From assembly GCA_050179115.1 (NCBI GenBank), contig JBFXFL010000039.1:1-26924 (forward strand): a stretch of 26,924 nucleotides of DNA, read 5' to 3'. A program made the translations under genes and the position numbers. The notes below the pieces were generated by a model. The model saw nothing but the letters and a program-made list of their open reading frames with translations, did not search any database and had not been told where the DNA came from. Position 1 is the stretch's first letter. The number at the start of each line of letters is the position of its first letter. The DNA is from JAGPUQ01 sp050179115. GTDB taxonomy: Bacteria; Pseudomonadota; Gammaproteobacteria; Pseudomonadales; Porticoccaceae. This document shows positions 7,771 to 15,695 of this stretch, piece after piece.

Positions 7771-9576
7771 CTACTGCGGCGGACGCAGGGCGATGTGCAG
7801 ATCCCGCAGGGCTTCGCTCCCCACCGCGCCCGGAGCATCCGTCAGCAGGCACTGCGCCGACTGGGTCTTGGGAAAGGCGATGACATCGCGGATCGAGCCG
7901 GCGCCCAGCATCAGCATCACCAGCCGGTCCAGACCAAAGGCGATGCCGGCATGGGGCGGGCAGCCGTATTTCAGGGCATCCAGCAGAAAACCGAACTTCT
8001 CGCGCTGCTGGCCGGCGTCGATACCCAGGATGTCGAATACCGCCGCCTGTAGTTCGGGCCGGTGAATCCGCGCGGAACCGCCGCCCAGCTCAGTGCCGTT
8101 CAACACCATGTCGTAGGCGCGCGACAGCGCTGCGCCGGGATCGGCGCGCAAGGCGTCAGGATCGCAGGAAGGCGCGGTGAAAGGATGATGGAGCGGGGTC
8201 CAGCCGCCGCTGCCGTCCCGTTCGAACATGGGAAAATCCACGACCCAGAGCGGCGCCCAGGCGCGCGTGTACAGATCCAGATCGACGCCGAGCTTGCAGC
8301 GCAGGGCGCCCAGGGATTCCGCCACCACGGCGGCCTTGTCGGCGCCGAAAAAGATCAGGTCGCCGTTTTCCGCGCCGACGCGGTCGAGAATCGCGCGCCG
8401 CACTGGCGGCGGCAGGAATTTCACGATGGGCGATTGCAGGCCCTCTTCGAGATCGGCGCAATTGTTGACCTTGATGTAAGCCAGTCCGCGGGCACCGTAA
8501 CGCGCAACGAAAGCCGTGTAATCGTCGATCTGCTTGCGGCTGAGCGCATTGCCACCCGGCAGGCGCAGCGCGGTCACCCGACTCGCGGGATCAGCGGCGG
8601 CCGCGGCAAACACCTTGAATTCGACACCCGCCATCAGATCCTTGATATCGACCAGTTCCAGGGGAATGCGCAGATCGGGCTTGTCGCTGCCGAAACGCGC
8701 CATCGCCTCGGCGTAGGTGAGGCGGGGAAATTCGCCGAGATCGACGTCAAGCACTTCGGCAAACAGCCCCCGTACCATGGCTTCGACGAGCGCCATGAGA
8801 TCGGCCTCGGCCAGGAAGGATGTCTCGATGTCGATCTGGGTAAATTCCGGCTGACGGTCGGCGCGCAGATCCTCGTCGCGGAAACAGCGCGCGACCTGAT
8901 AGTAGCGATCGAATCCGCTCACCATCAGCATCTGCTTGAACAACTGCGGCGACTGCGGGAGCGCGAAAAAGCGCCCCGGATGCGTGCGGCTGGGCACCAG
9001 ATAATCGCGTGCGCCTTCGGGCGTCGCCCGGGTCAGGATCGGCGTCTCGATATCGAGAAAACCCTCGCCGTCGAGAAAGCGCCGCAACGCGCCAGTCACC
9101 CTGGCCCTCAAGCGCAGATTGCGCTGCATCTCCGGCCGGCGCAGATCCAGATAGCGATGGTGCAGACGCACTTCCTCGCCCACGCGGGTGTGCTCGTCGA
9201 GCTGAAAGGGCGGCGTCTCGGCGCTGTTGAGAATGTCGAGCGCGAGACCATAGACCTCGACCCGGCCCGTCGCCATGTCGGGATTCACGGTCTCGGGCGT
9301 GCGCGCGCGCACCCGCCCGGTCACGCGCAACACATACTCGCCGCGGACGCGATCCGCGGTATCGAAATGCACGCCACAGTCGGGGTCGAATACCACCTGC
9401 ACGATGCCGTCCCGATCACGCAGATCGATGAAGATAACCCCGCCGTGATCGCGGCGACGATCCACCCAGCCGCACAGCACCACTTCGGTACCCGCCAGGT
9501 TCTCCCCGACCGCACCGCAATAGATCGACCGCCCGATCTCGCCGTGACGGGGCGTCAACTGTCGGTCATCGGTCAT
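7771..9576 (-). CDS. aspS: Aspartyl-tRNA synthetase, bacterial type
   Basis: This class II synthetase charges tRNA(Asp). It has 601 residues, the bacterial type with a GAD insertion domain. An N-terminal OB-fold anticodon-binding domain (CGWVDRRRDHGGVIFIDLRDRDG) is followed by motif 2 (RCFRDEDLRADRQPEFTQID). Motif 3 (GIAFGLDRLVML, near IRDVIAFPKT) closes the catalytic core. His44 in RRRDHGG replaces the Leu of discriminating E. coli-type enzymes and resembles non-discriminating enzymes that also charge tRNA(Asn). ATG at 9576 overlaps the fmdB stop (ATGA), and yebC follows 17 bases later. Confidence 0.97.
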   Translation of the reverse strand: MTDDRQLTPRHGEIGRSIYCGAVGENLAGTEVVLCGWVDRRRDHGGVIFIDLRDRDGIVQVVFDPDCGVHFDTADRVRGEYVLRVTGRVRARTPETVNPDMATGRVEVYGLALDILNSAETPPFQLDEHTRVGEEVRLHHRYLDLRRPEMQRNLRLRARVTGALRRFLDGEGFLDIETPILTRATPEGARDYLVPSRTHPGRFFALPQSPQLFKQMLMVSGFDRYYQVARCFRDEDLRADRQPEFTQIDIETSFLAEADLMALVEAMVRGLFAEVLDVDLGEFPRLTYAEAMARFGSDKPDLRIPLELVDIKDLMAGVEFKVFAAAAADPASRVTALRLPGGNALSRKQIDDYTAFVARYGARGLAYIKVNNCADLEEGLQSPIVKFLPPPVRRAILDRVGAENGDLIFFGADKAAVVAESLGALRCKLGVDLDLYTRAWAPLWVVDFPMFERDGSGGWTPLHHPFTAPSCDPDALRADPGAALSRAYDMVLNGTELGGGSARIHRPELQAAVFDILGIDAGQQREKFGFLLDALKYGCPPHAGIAFGLDRLVMLMLGAGSIRDVIAFPKTQSAQCLLTDAPGAVGSEALRDLHIALRPPQ

Positions 9577-9893
9577 GGCGTCGCGGCGGTGGCGGTGGTG
9601 GTCTTCGGCGCTGGAGCGCTGGTCTCGCCCGCGGATTTGGCGCTGCCGGCACCATCCTCCTTTGCCGCCGGCTTGGTGTCGGCATCAGCCGCCAGATTGC
9701 GCTTTTTGTCGCCCGTCTTGAAATCGGTTTCGTACCAGCCGCTGCCGCTTAACCGGAACGCGCTGGCGGTCAGTTTCTTTTTGAGGCTGGCATGGCTACA
9801 CGCCGGACAGTCCACGAGCTGCGGGTCCGCGACCTTCTGGATCGCTTCGAGCTCGTGCCCGCAGTCCTGGCACAGGTATTCATAGATTGGCAT
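9573..9893 (-). CDS. FmdB-family zinc-ribbon protein
   Basis: This is a small protein of 106 residues. The N-terminal putative regulatory zinc ribbon MPIYEYLCQDCGHELE has metal ligands Cys8, Cys11, Cys29 and Cys32. It ends with a low-complexity Ala/Lys/Thr/Pro-rich tail. The exact function of the family is unknown, and the name comes from formamidase-associated homologues. ATG at 9893 is preceded by GGAGGTGATC, a very strong Shine-Dalgarno. It appears to be the first gene of the long minus-strand operon, and its stop overlaps the aspS start. The open frame extends to 10109 but runs across the promoter, so that extension is rejected. Confidence 0.9.
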   Translation of the reverse strand: MPIYEYLCQDCGHELEAIQKVADPQLVDCPACSHASLKKKLTASAFRLSGSGWYETDFKTGDKKRNLAADADTKPAAKEDGAGSAKSAGETSAPAPKTTTATAATP

Positions 9894-9966
9894 CGGAAGA
9901 TCACCTCCAGGAAATTGCAGTCGTTGCGTGCGCCGCCGCCGGGGACAGGACGACAAAACGGGACGC

Positions 9967-9995
9967 ATTATACTCCGCGCGCCCTGCCCTCGTAA
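9967..9995 (-). promoter_or_regulatory. Sigma-70-like promoter for the fmdB-aspS-ruv-tol operon
   Basis: On the minus strand TTACGA (9995-9990) and a perfect TATAAT (9972-9967) are separated by 17 bases. The predicted transcript would start near 9960, giving a leader of about 65 bases before the fmdB ATG. It is the best-looking promoter for the whole leftward operon. Confidence 0.65.
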
Positions 9996-10091
9996 CCGAC
10001 GCAAGAGTGCGCAAATAGAGGGCACGGCCGCATCGCGGCAATCGAATTTGGTGATTTCTTGAAAAAAAACAAGCTTTGACGGAAAAACTGC

Positions 10092-10120
10092 TTGCGAGCC
10101 AATTTTCAATGCTTTATACA
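10092..10120 (+). promoter_or_regulatory. Sigma-70-like promoter for the HU-family gene
   Basis: TTGCGA (10092-10097), a 17-base spacer and TATACA (10115-10120) form a good promoter about 100 bases before the ATG at 10224. It lies divergent to the fmdB promoter in an AT-rich patch that also contains an A-tract (10051-10059). Confidence 0.55.
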
Positions 10121-10126
10121 GATTCG

Positions 10127-10223
10127 CGGGCGACTTGCATCCGCCGGATTGCCGGTTTCACCGGCGCGGACCCCGTCCAGGCATTCAACTTCGATCAACA
10201 ATTGGATCAACAAGGGATTATTT
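10127..10223 (+). other. Long structured leader before the HU-family gene
   Basis: This stretch is predicted to be transcribed but not translated. It contains a small hairpin (GCCGG, loop TTTCA, CCGGC, 10151-10165). Close to the ribosome site (AAGGGA at about 10212-10217) lies a 9-base direct repeat GATCAACAA at 10193-10201 and 10205-10213. A regulatory role is possible but not shown. Confidence 0.35.
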
Positions 10224-10664
10224 ATGGCTGCCACAAAAACCGCCCCAAAGGCCCCGGCCAAAAAAGCCGCCAAGGCAAAACCTGCCGCGAAGGCAAAGCC
10301 GACCGCCAAAACTCCGACAAAACCGGTTGCTGCACCACCCCGCAAGACCACCGTCATCACCGAGAAACTCACCAAGGCGCAGATTCTCGCCGAGATGGCA
10401 ACCAACACCGGCCTCGGCAAGAAGCAGGTCGCCGATGTACTGGACGAACTCGGTTCCCTGATCGAGCGTCACATCAAGAAGCGCGGCGTGGGCGAGTTCA
10501 CCCTGCCCGGCCTGCTCAAGATCAAAACCGTGAAAAAGCCGGCACGCAAAGCGCGCAAGGGCATCAATCCCTTTACTGGCAAGGAGACAACCTTCCAGGC
10601 CCGTCCCGCCAGCACGGCAGTAAAGGTGCTCGCGCTCAAGGGCCTGAAAGACATGACCAACTGA
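10224..10664 (+). CDS. HU/IHF-family DNA-binding protein with Lys/Ala/Pro-rich N-terminal tail
   Basis: This is a nucleoid-associated protein of 146 residues. Residues 1-45 are a basic tail of repeated AKKAAKAKPAAKAK-type units, like histone H1. Residues 46-146 are a HU-like domain: LTKAQILAEMATNTGLGKKQVADVLDEL (helices), GVGEFTLPGLLKIKTVKKPARKARKG (beta sheet), then the DNA-clasping arm INPFTGKETTF with the intercalating proline. ATG at 10224 has AAGGGA upstream. The open frame starts earlier at 10092, but that part is promoter and leader. The tail makes it longer than classical 90-residue HU, and it probably adds non-specific DNA affinity. Confidence 0.9.
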   Translation: MAATKTAPKAPAKKAAKAKPAAKAKPTAKTPTKPVAAPPRKTTVITEKLTKAQILAEMATNTGLGKKQVADVLDELGSLIERHIKKRGVGEFTLPGLLKIKTVKKPARKARKGINPFTGKETTFQARPASTAVKVLALKGLKDMTN

Positions 10665-10682
10665 GTCCCGCGGCAGCATTAT

Positions 10683-10706
10683 CCAGCCCCGGTTCGCCGG
10701 GGCTGG
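10683..10706 (+). terminator. Hairpin terminator after the HU-family gene
   Basis: A perfect 10-bp stem (CCAGCCCCGG / CCGGGGCTGG) with a TTCG tetraloop begins 18 bases after the stop. Only two T follow, so it may act as an RNA 3'-end stabiliser or a weak intrinsic terminator. Confidence 0.6.
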
Positions 10707-10803
10707 TTCCAGATCGGCACGAATCTCCCCCATACGCACCAATAACACCCCTGCGCGAATACCTGCCACGCGCGGCAACACCAACCGGCGGGATGCCGCA
10801 GCC

Positions 10804-10812
10804 TGTTAGAAT
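10804..10812 (+). promoter_or_regulatory. Extended -10 promoter candidate for proS
   Basis: TGTTAGAAT fits the extended -10 consensus (TGnTATAAT) with one mismatch. It would start transcription near 10819, giving a leader of about 30 bases before the proS ATG. No good -35 box is seen at the usual distance, which extended -10 promoters tolerate. Confidence 0.45.
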
Positions 10813-10848
10813 GAGCGCCTTCGCAACGCCTCCCACTGGATCCATTCG

Positions 10849-12558
10849 ATGCGCGCAAGCCGTCTGCTCATCCCCACGCTCAAGGAAACTCCAGCGGAAG
10901 CAGAGGTCATCAGCCATCAGCTGATGCTGCGCTCCGGCATGATTCGCAAGCTCGCGGCCGGTCTTTACAGCTGGCTGCCGCTGGGTCTGCGCGTATTGCG
11001 CAAGGTGGAAGCCATTGTGCGCGAGGAAATGAACGCAGCGGGAGCCCAGGAAATCCTGATGCCCGTGGTACAGCCGGCCGACCTGTGGCAGGAATCGGGG
11101 CGCTGGGAGCAGTACGGCCCGGAACTGCTGCGCATCGAGGACCGGCACCAGCGCCCGTTCTGCCTCGGTCCGACCCACGAGGAAATCATCACCGATCTGA
11201 TGCGCAACGAGATCCGCAGCTATCGCGATCTGCCCGCCAATTTTTATCAGATCCAGACCAAGTTCCGCGACGAAATCCGCCCTCGCTTCGGCGTGATGCG
11301 GGCGCGCGAATTCATCATGAAGGACGCCTATTCGTTTCACGTCGATCAGGCCAGTCTCGCCGAAACCTATCAGCGCATGTACACCGCCTACGCCAATGTT
11401 TTCACGCGCCTGGGCGTCGAGTTTCGCGCAGTGCTCGCCGACACCGGCAGCATCGGCGGCAGTCACTCCCATGAATTTCACGTCCTCGCCGATGCCGGCG
11501 AGGACGCCATCGCGATTTCGGACACGGGCGATTACGCCGCCAACGTCGAGCTGGCGCCGGCACTGCCGCCGGCACAGGCGCGGCCCGCGCCGACCCAACC
11601 GCTGCAGGAGGTGGCAACCCCGGGCCAGCACAGCATCGATGCGGTGAGCGCCTGCCTGGGACGACCTGCGGAGCAAATCCTCAAAACCCTGATCGTCAAA
11701 GGCAGCAAGTCCGGGCAGCTGGTCGCCCTGGTGCTGCGCGGCGACCACCAGCTCAACGCCATCAAGGCCGAGAAGCTGCCCCAGATCGAGAGCCCCCTGT
11801 GCCTTGCGACAGACGCGGAAATCCGCGCGGCAACCGGCTGCGGCCCCGGCTCGCTGGGTCCGCTAAAGCTGCCGCTCGATCTCATTGCCGATCACGCCGC
11901 GCTGGCCTGTGCCGATTTCGCGTGCGGCGCCAATCGGGATGGCTATCACCTCACGGGCGCAAACTGGGAGCGGGATTGTCCCGCGCCCATGGCCGCCGAT
12001 ATCCGCGACGTGGTGGCGGGCGATCCCAGTCCGGACGGTAACGGACGCCTCGTCATCCGGCGCGGCATCGAAGTCGGACATATTTTCCAGTTGGGTACCA
12101 AGTACAGCCAGGCGATGAATGCCCGCATAACCGACGAAAACGGTCGCGAGCAGGTCATGGTGATGGGCTGCTACGGTATCGGTATCAGCCGTGCCGTGGC
12201 CGCCGCCATCGAACAGCATCACGACGCCCGCGGCATCGTCTGGCCGCCCGCAATGGCACCTTTCGCAGTAGCCATCGTGCCCGTCAATGCGCATCAGTCC
12301 GATCTGGTACGCAACACGAGCGAGCGCCTGTATGACGAGCTCGTCGCTGCCGGCCACGAGGTTCTGCTCATGGACCGTCCCAGGGCGCGCCTCGGCGCGA
12401 TGCTCGCGGATGTCGAACTGATCGGTATTCCCACCGTAGTGGTGGTGGGCGAACGCGGATTGGCGGATGGCAATGTGGAATGCCGCAACCGTCGCGACGG
12501 CACCCAGACCGAGCTCAAAATCGACAGGGTAGCGGCCTGGCTGGCCGCGCAATCCTGA
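10849..12558 (+). CDS. proS: Prolyl-tRNA synthetase, bacterial type
   Basis: This class II synthetase charges tRNA(Pro). It has 569 residues (E. coli 572) and the long bacterial architecture. The catalytic domain contains the N-terminal RLLIPTLKETPAEAEVISHQLM, motif 2 (TKFRDEIRPRFGVMRAREFIMKDAYSFH) and SIGGSHSHEFHVLAD. The YbaK-type insertion that deacylates Ala-tRNA(Pro) lies at about residues 230-400 and includes ILKTLIVKG and ALACADFACGANRDGYHLTG. Motif 3 region YGIGISRAVAAAIEQHHDARGIVWPP and the anticodon-binding domain (LMDRPRARLGAMLADVELIGIP) follow. The ribosome site is weak. Confidence 0.97.
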   Translation: MRASRLLIPTLKETPAEAEVISHQLMLRSGMIRKLAAGLYSWLPLGLRVLRKVEAIVREEMNAAGAQEILMPVVQPADLWQESGRWEQYGPELLRIEDRHQRPFCLGPTHEEIITDLMRNEIRSYRDLPANFYQIQTKFRDEIRPRFGVMRAREFIMKDAYSFHVDQASLAETYQRMYTAYANVFTRLGVEFRAVLADTGSIGGSHSHEFHVLADAGEDAIAISDTGDYAANVELAPALPPAQARPAPTQPLQEVATPGQHSIDAVSACLGRPAEQILKTLIVKGSKSGQLVALVLRGDHQLNAIKAEKLPQIESPLCLATDAEIRAATGCGPGSLGPLKLPLDLIADHAALACADFACGANRDGYHLTGANWERDCPAPMAADIRDVVAGDPSPDGNGRLVIRRGIEVGHIFQLGTKYSQAMNARITDENGREQVMVMGCYGIGISRAVAAAIEQHHDARGIVWPPAMAPFAVAIVPVNAHQSDLVRNTSERLYDELVAAGHEVLLMDRPRARLGAMLADVELIGIPTVVVVGERGLADGNVECRNRRDGTQTELKIDRVAAWLAAQS

Positions 12559-12682
12559 CGGTTTTCTCAAGCTTTCTCTTAAGTTTTCCATAATGTCCGT
12601 CGACTATGGTTGGTCCAGGCCATGTGGCATGGACTCTGGACCCACACATCAAATGTCGGACAGCTGGCAGATAGGTCTCAAC

Positions 12683-12714
12683 AAAACGCGGACACCTTGG
12701 CGTCCCGCGTTTTT
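12683..12714 (+). terminator. Intrinsic terminator candidate downstream of proS
   Basis: AAAACGCGGAC pairs with GTCCCGCGTTTT (one bulged C) around an 8-base loop and ends in five T. It lies about 125 bases after the proS stop and would insulate the downstream operon from proS transcription. Confidence 0.5.
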
Positions 12715-12924
12715 GCATCGCGCGTTGCGGAGTATCCAGCTCGTCAGATGGCAGAAACCGCCCGTCGCCAGGCAACCATCCCACACGCACGCCCACACGC
12801 ACGCCCACACGCTTGACCCGGATTCGGGCCCCCGATCCCGGGATCTGTTGGTCGGCGATCTGATGTTCGCTGCACGCGCGCCCAGGACGGACGCGGCAGC
12901 ACTCAGATTTTCGATGCGCTAACC

Positions 12925-12937
12925 CGGAGGCTTTCGC
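12925..12937 (+). promoter_or_regulatory. Ribosome binding site supporting a TTG start
   Basis: CGGAGG (12925-12930) with a 7-base spacer leads to TTG at 12938. No ATG or GTG in frame is comparably placed, so this decides the start of the acyl-AMP ligase. Confidence 0.65.
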
Positions 12938-14692
12938 TTGCGCCTGGAACCGACACCCACGCTCCACAGCCTCGCATTTCGCGCCGCCGATTTCGCCACC
13001 CTGGCCGACGCCCTGGACTACGCCGCCCTGGGCGCGACCGGGGCCAATTTTTATTCCGGCCAGGGCAAGATCCAGGCGCGGCTGTCGTACCGGTCGCTGC
13101 GCGCCGATGCCGTAGCGCTGGCCCGCAAGCTCCTCGCCCTGGGTCTGTCCCAGGGCGACCGCGTGGCGCTGGTTGCCGAAACCGACCCGCATTTCCTGCG
13201 CTTTTTTTACGCCTGCCAGTACGCCGGACTGGTTCCCGTCCCGCTGCCCGCCTCGGTCAAGCTCGGCGCCCATACGTCCTATGTGGTCCAGCTGCAACGC
13301 CTGCTCGCGGGCAGCCACGCGAGTATTGCGGTGGCCTCCGAGGGGTATCTACCCTTTCTGGAAGAAGCCAGCGCCGGGCTCGGCCTGCGCATGGTCGCGG
13401 CCCCGGAGAATTTTTATCGGCTCCCGGCCGCTGACGGGCAAGTGCTGCCGGCGCAGGATCCGACCAGCATCGCCTATATCCAGTACACGTCCGGCAGCAC
13501 CCGCTTTCCGCGGGGGGTGGTGATCCGGCAACACACGGCGATGGCCAATCTGGCCGGCATCGTTCAGCACGGCGTCAAACTGGTACCGGGCGATCGCTGC
13601 TTCTCGTGGCTGCCGTTCTATCACGACATGGGCCTGGTGGGTTTCGTGCTGGTGCCGGTGGCCGCGCAGATCTCCGTCGACTACCTGGATACGCGCGACT
13701 TCGCCATGCGTCCGCGGCAGTGGCTCAACCTCATGACGCAAACCCGGGCAACCGTGTCCTTTGCGCCACCCTTCGGCTACGACCTGTGCGCGCGCCGGCT
13801 CGGTCCCGGCGAAGCGGAAAAATACGACTTGCGCCATTGGCGCGTGGCGGGCGTCGGCGCCGAGATGATCCGCCCCGAGACCCTCGATTATTTTGCGAAA
13901 ACCCTGGCGCCGGCGGGATTCGACGCGCGCGCGTTTCTCGCCTGTTACGGGATGGCCGAGTGCACGCTCGGGATCAGCTTTTCACCGCTCGATTCGGGCC
14001 ACAACACCGTGATGGTGGACACCGACGAGCTCTATGAAAACAACCGGGTGGTACTGCTCGACCCGGATCATGCGGCCGAAGGTCGGGGGCGGCGCTTCGT
14101 CGGCTGCGGGATCCCCCTGCCCGGCTACGAAGTCGAGATCCGCAATGAGGATGGCGACGTCCTGGGTGACCTCGAAAGCGGAGTGGTTCATCTGCGCGGG
14201 CCCAGCGTGATGTCGGGCTACTTTGAAATGCCCGAGGAAACCCGTGCGGTTCTGGATGAAAGCGGCTGGCTGAACACCGGGGACATCGGCTATCTGGTCA
14301 AGGGTGCGCTGACCATCACCGGCCGCCAGAAGGATCTCATCATCATTCGCGGCCGCAACATCTGGCCCCAGGATATCGAACAGCTTGCCGAAACCCAGCC
14401 CGAAGTCCGTGTCGATGGTTCGGTGGCATTTGCCGCGCCCGGCGCCGATGGTGACGAGTGCGTGTTGATGGTGGAGTGCCGGGAAACCAAGCCCGAGCGC
14501 CGCACCGACCTCATCGCCCGACTCACGCGCCTGCTGCGGCAGGAACTGGCGCTGGAATGCCATATCCAGCTGGTGCCCAGAAGTTATCTGCCCCGCACCT
14601 CCTCCGGCAAGTTATCCCGTGCCCGCGCGCGTCTGATGTTCATCAACGAGCTGGCGGCGGAAACGGCATTGCCCACCGCGGCGTCGGCCTGA
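12938..14692 (+). CDS. Fatty acyl-AMP ligase (adenylating enzyme, FAAL-like)
   Basis: This enzyme activates a fatty acid with ATP to an acyl-adenylate, normally for transfer to an acyl carrier protein. It has 584 residues. Core motifs are A3 (YTSGSTRFPRGV, residues 183-194), LPFYHDMGLVG (about 225-235, typical of FAALs), A5 (YGMAECTLGIS), A7 (TGDIGYL), A8 (GRQKDLIIIRGRNIWPQDIE) and A10 (SSGKLSRAR) with the catalytic lysine. There is no carrier-protein domain attached. The start is TTG, supported by CGGAGG. It is the first gene of the plus-strand arm, and the next gene starts about 29 bases after its stop. A phosphopantetheinyl transferase in the same locus supports carrier-protein use. Acyl-CoA formation remains possible. 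Confidence 0.88.
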   Translation: MRLEPTPTLHSLAFRAADFATLADALDYAALGATGANFYSGQGKIQARLSYRSLRADAVALARKLLALGLSQGDRVALVAETDPHFLRFFYACQYAGLVPVPLPASVKLGAHTSYVVQLQRLLAGSHASIAVASEGYLPFLEEASAGLGLRMVAAPENFYRLPAADGQVLPAQDPTSIAYIQYTSGSTRFPRGVVIRQHTAMANLAGIVQHGVKLVPGDRCFSWLPFYHDMGLVGFVLVPVAAQISVDYLDTRDFAMRPRQWLNLMTQTRATVSFAPPFGYDLCARRLGPGEAEKYDLRHWRVAGVGAEMIRPETLDYFAKTLAPAGFDARAFLACYGMAECTLGISFSPLDSGHNTVMVDTDELYENNRVVLLDPDHAAEGRGRRFVGCGIPLPGYEVEIRNEDGDVLGDLESGVVHLRGPSVMSGYFEMPEETRAVLDESGWLNTGDIGYLVKGALTITGRQKDLIIIRGRNIWPQDIEQLAETQPEVRVDGSVAFAAPGADGDECVLMVECRETKPERRTDLIARLTRLLRQELALECHIQLVPRSYLPRTSSGKLSRARARLMFINELAAETALPTAASA

Positions 14693-14721
14693 TCGAACGC
14701 ACGGCACGCCTGCAGCAGCCG

Positions 14722-15660
14722 GTGGCACCGCTCGTTGCGATCACCGGTGCAACCGGCTTCATCGGCAGCAACCTGTGTTTCCGTCTGCGGGCGTCCGGGT
14801 TTCGGGTACGCGCCCTGGTGCGCTCACCCGGACAGGCGCAGTCACTGGCACGCGCCGGTATCGATATCGTTCCCGGTGATCTCGCTGCACCGCTTGCGCT
14901 CGGACAATTGCTCGCGGGCAGCGCCGCGGTGATCCACTGCGCGGGCACCGTGCGCGGGCGCACCCTGGCGGATTTCGCGCCCGCCAATGTGCTGGGCAAC
15001 AGACATCTGGTACAGGCCATCAAGATGTCCGACACCCCACCGCGACTGCTGGCGCTGTCGTCGCTCGCGGCACGGGAACCGCAGCTGTCGCCCTATGCCG
15101 CCAGCAAACTCGCCGGCGAGCAAGTCGTGACGGCGAGCGGCGACGCCGTCGCCTGGACCATCCTGCGGCCACCCGCCGTGTACGGGCCCGGTGACCGCGA
15201 ACTGCTGCCGCTGTTTCGCCTGATGGCGCGCGGCATTGCACCGCTTCCGGGGCGCGCCACGGACCGAGTCTCGGTGCTCTACATCGACGACCTGGCGACT
15301 GCGGTCCTGCGCTGGCTGGCCACGGATTCACCGCCACGGCGAATCTTTACGCTGAGCGATCCGACGGACGCAGGTTACAGCTGGGCGGATATCGTCCGCG
15401 TCGCCAGTGCCGTCTGCGGGCGCCGGGTGCGATCCTTCCGGGTGCCCTCCGTGGTGCTCGACGGGATCGCAGGAGTAAACTGGGTTGCCGCCGCGCTGTT
15501 GCGCTACGCACCCATGCTGACGCCCGGTAAAGTACGGGAATTGCGCCATGCCGACTGGGTATGCGACTGGCGCGAACTGGGTGCCGCGCTCGACTGGCAG
15601 CCCTGGGTCGATCTGGCGGCAGGGATGCGCGAGACACTGCACGATGACGATGGGCATTAG
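14722..15660 (+). CDS. NAD(P)-dependent epimerase/reductase, extended SDR family
   Basis: This is a Rossmann-fold oxidoreductase of about 312 residues. The nucleotide-binding motif ITGATGFIGSN is at residues 7-17, VPGDL follows, and the active-site YAASK has Tyr125 and Lys129, with SS at 113-114. Substrate-domain parts include LRPPAVYGPGDRELLPLF and VLYIDDLATAV. The start is uncertain: the frame is open upstream inside the previous gene, and GTG at 14722 is the first start after the ligase stop that keeps the fold intact. By analogy with SDR-type 3-ketosphinganine reductases (CerR) in bacterial sphingolipid loci, it may reduce a keto-lipid. Sugar epimerisation is the alternative. Confidence 0.8.
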   Translation: MAPLVAITGATGFIGSNLCFRLRASGFRVRALVRSPGQAQSLARAGIDIVPGDLAAPLALGQLLAGSAAVIHCAGTVRGRTLADFAPANVLGNRHLVQAIKMSDTPPRLLALSSLAAREPQLSPYAASKLAGEQVVTASGDAVAWTILRPPAVYGPGDRELLPLFRLMARGIAPLPGRATDRVSVLYIDDLATAVLRWLATDSPPRRIFTLSDPTDAGYSWADIVRVASAVCGRRVRSFRVPSVVLDGIAGVNWVAAALLRYAPMLTPGKVRELRHADWVCDWRELGAALDWQPWVDLAAGMRETLHDDDGH

Positions 15661-15695
15661 CCAAACCTTCCACCCCACCACGAGATGAGTGACGG

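Larger units (their letters stand above)
12559..12937 (+). other. 379-base intergenic region between proS and the lipid locus
   Basis: No credible gene is seen. It contains an AT-rich patch with CATAAT (12589-12594), a terminator-like hairpin at 12683-12714, and a 12-bp tandem repeat (CCCACACGCACG, about 2.8 copies, roughly 12780-12810). A perfect 12-bp palindrome GATCCCGGGATC (12834-12845) and the strong ribosome site of the next gene complete it. The weak promoter-like box plus downstream terminator could delimit a small RNA of about 110 bases, or simply be the proS 3' end. The boundary between core genome and the accessory locus lies here. Confidence 0.6.

Noticed and set aside
7754..7852. 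In-frame upstream extension of yebC
   Set aside because: It lies inside the aspS 3' end. The family start MAGHSKW with its ribosome site is at 7753.
8062..9885. Long open frame (607 codons) on the plus strand opposite aspS and fmdB
   Set aside because: It is antisense to a clear synthetase gene, has no family motifs or ribosome site, and is Arg/Gln/His-rich, as expected from the codon bias of GC-rich DNA.
10636..11748. 370-codon minus-strand frame opposite proS
   Set aside because: Antisense to the proS catalytic and editing domains, with no supporting motifs.
12780..12810. CCCACACGCACG repeats considered as a CRISPR or iteron array
   Set aside because: The units are 12 bp, contiguous and fewer than three copies, with no spacers, cas genes or replication gene nearby.
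12593..12922. 109-codon frame in the proS downstream gap
   Set aside because: It spans the hairpin and the CACACG repeat (giving HTHAHTHAHT), has no plausible ribosome site and has protein-unlike composition.
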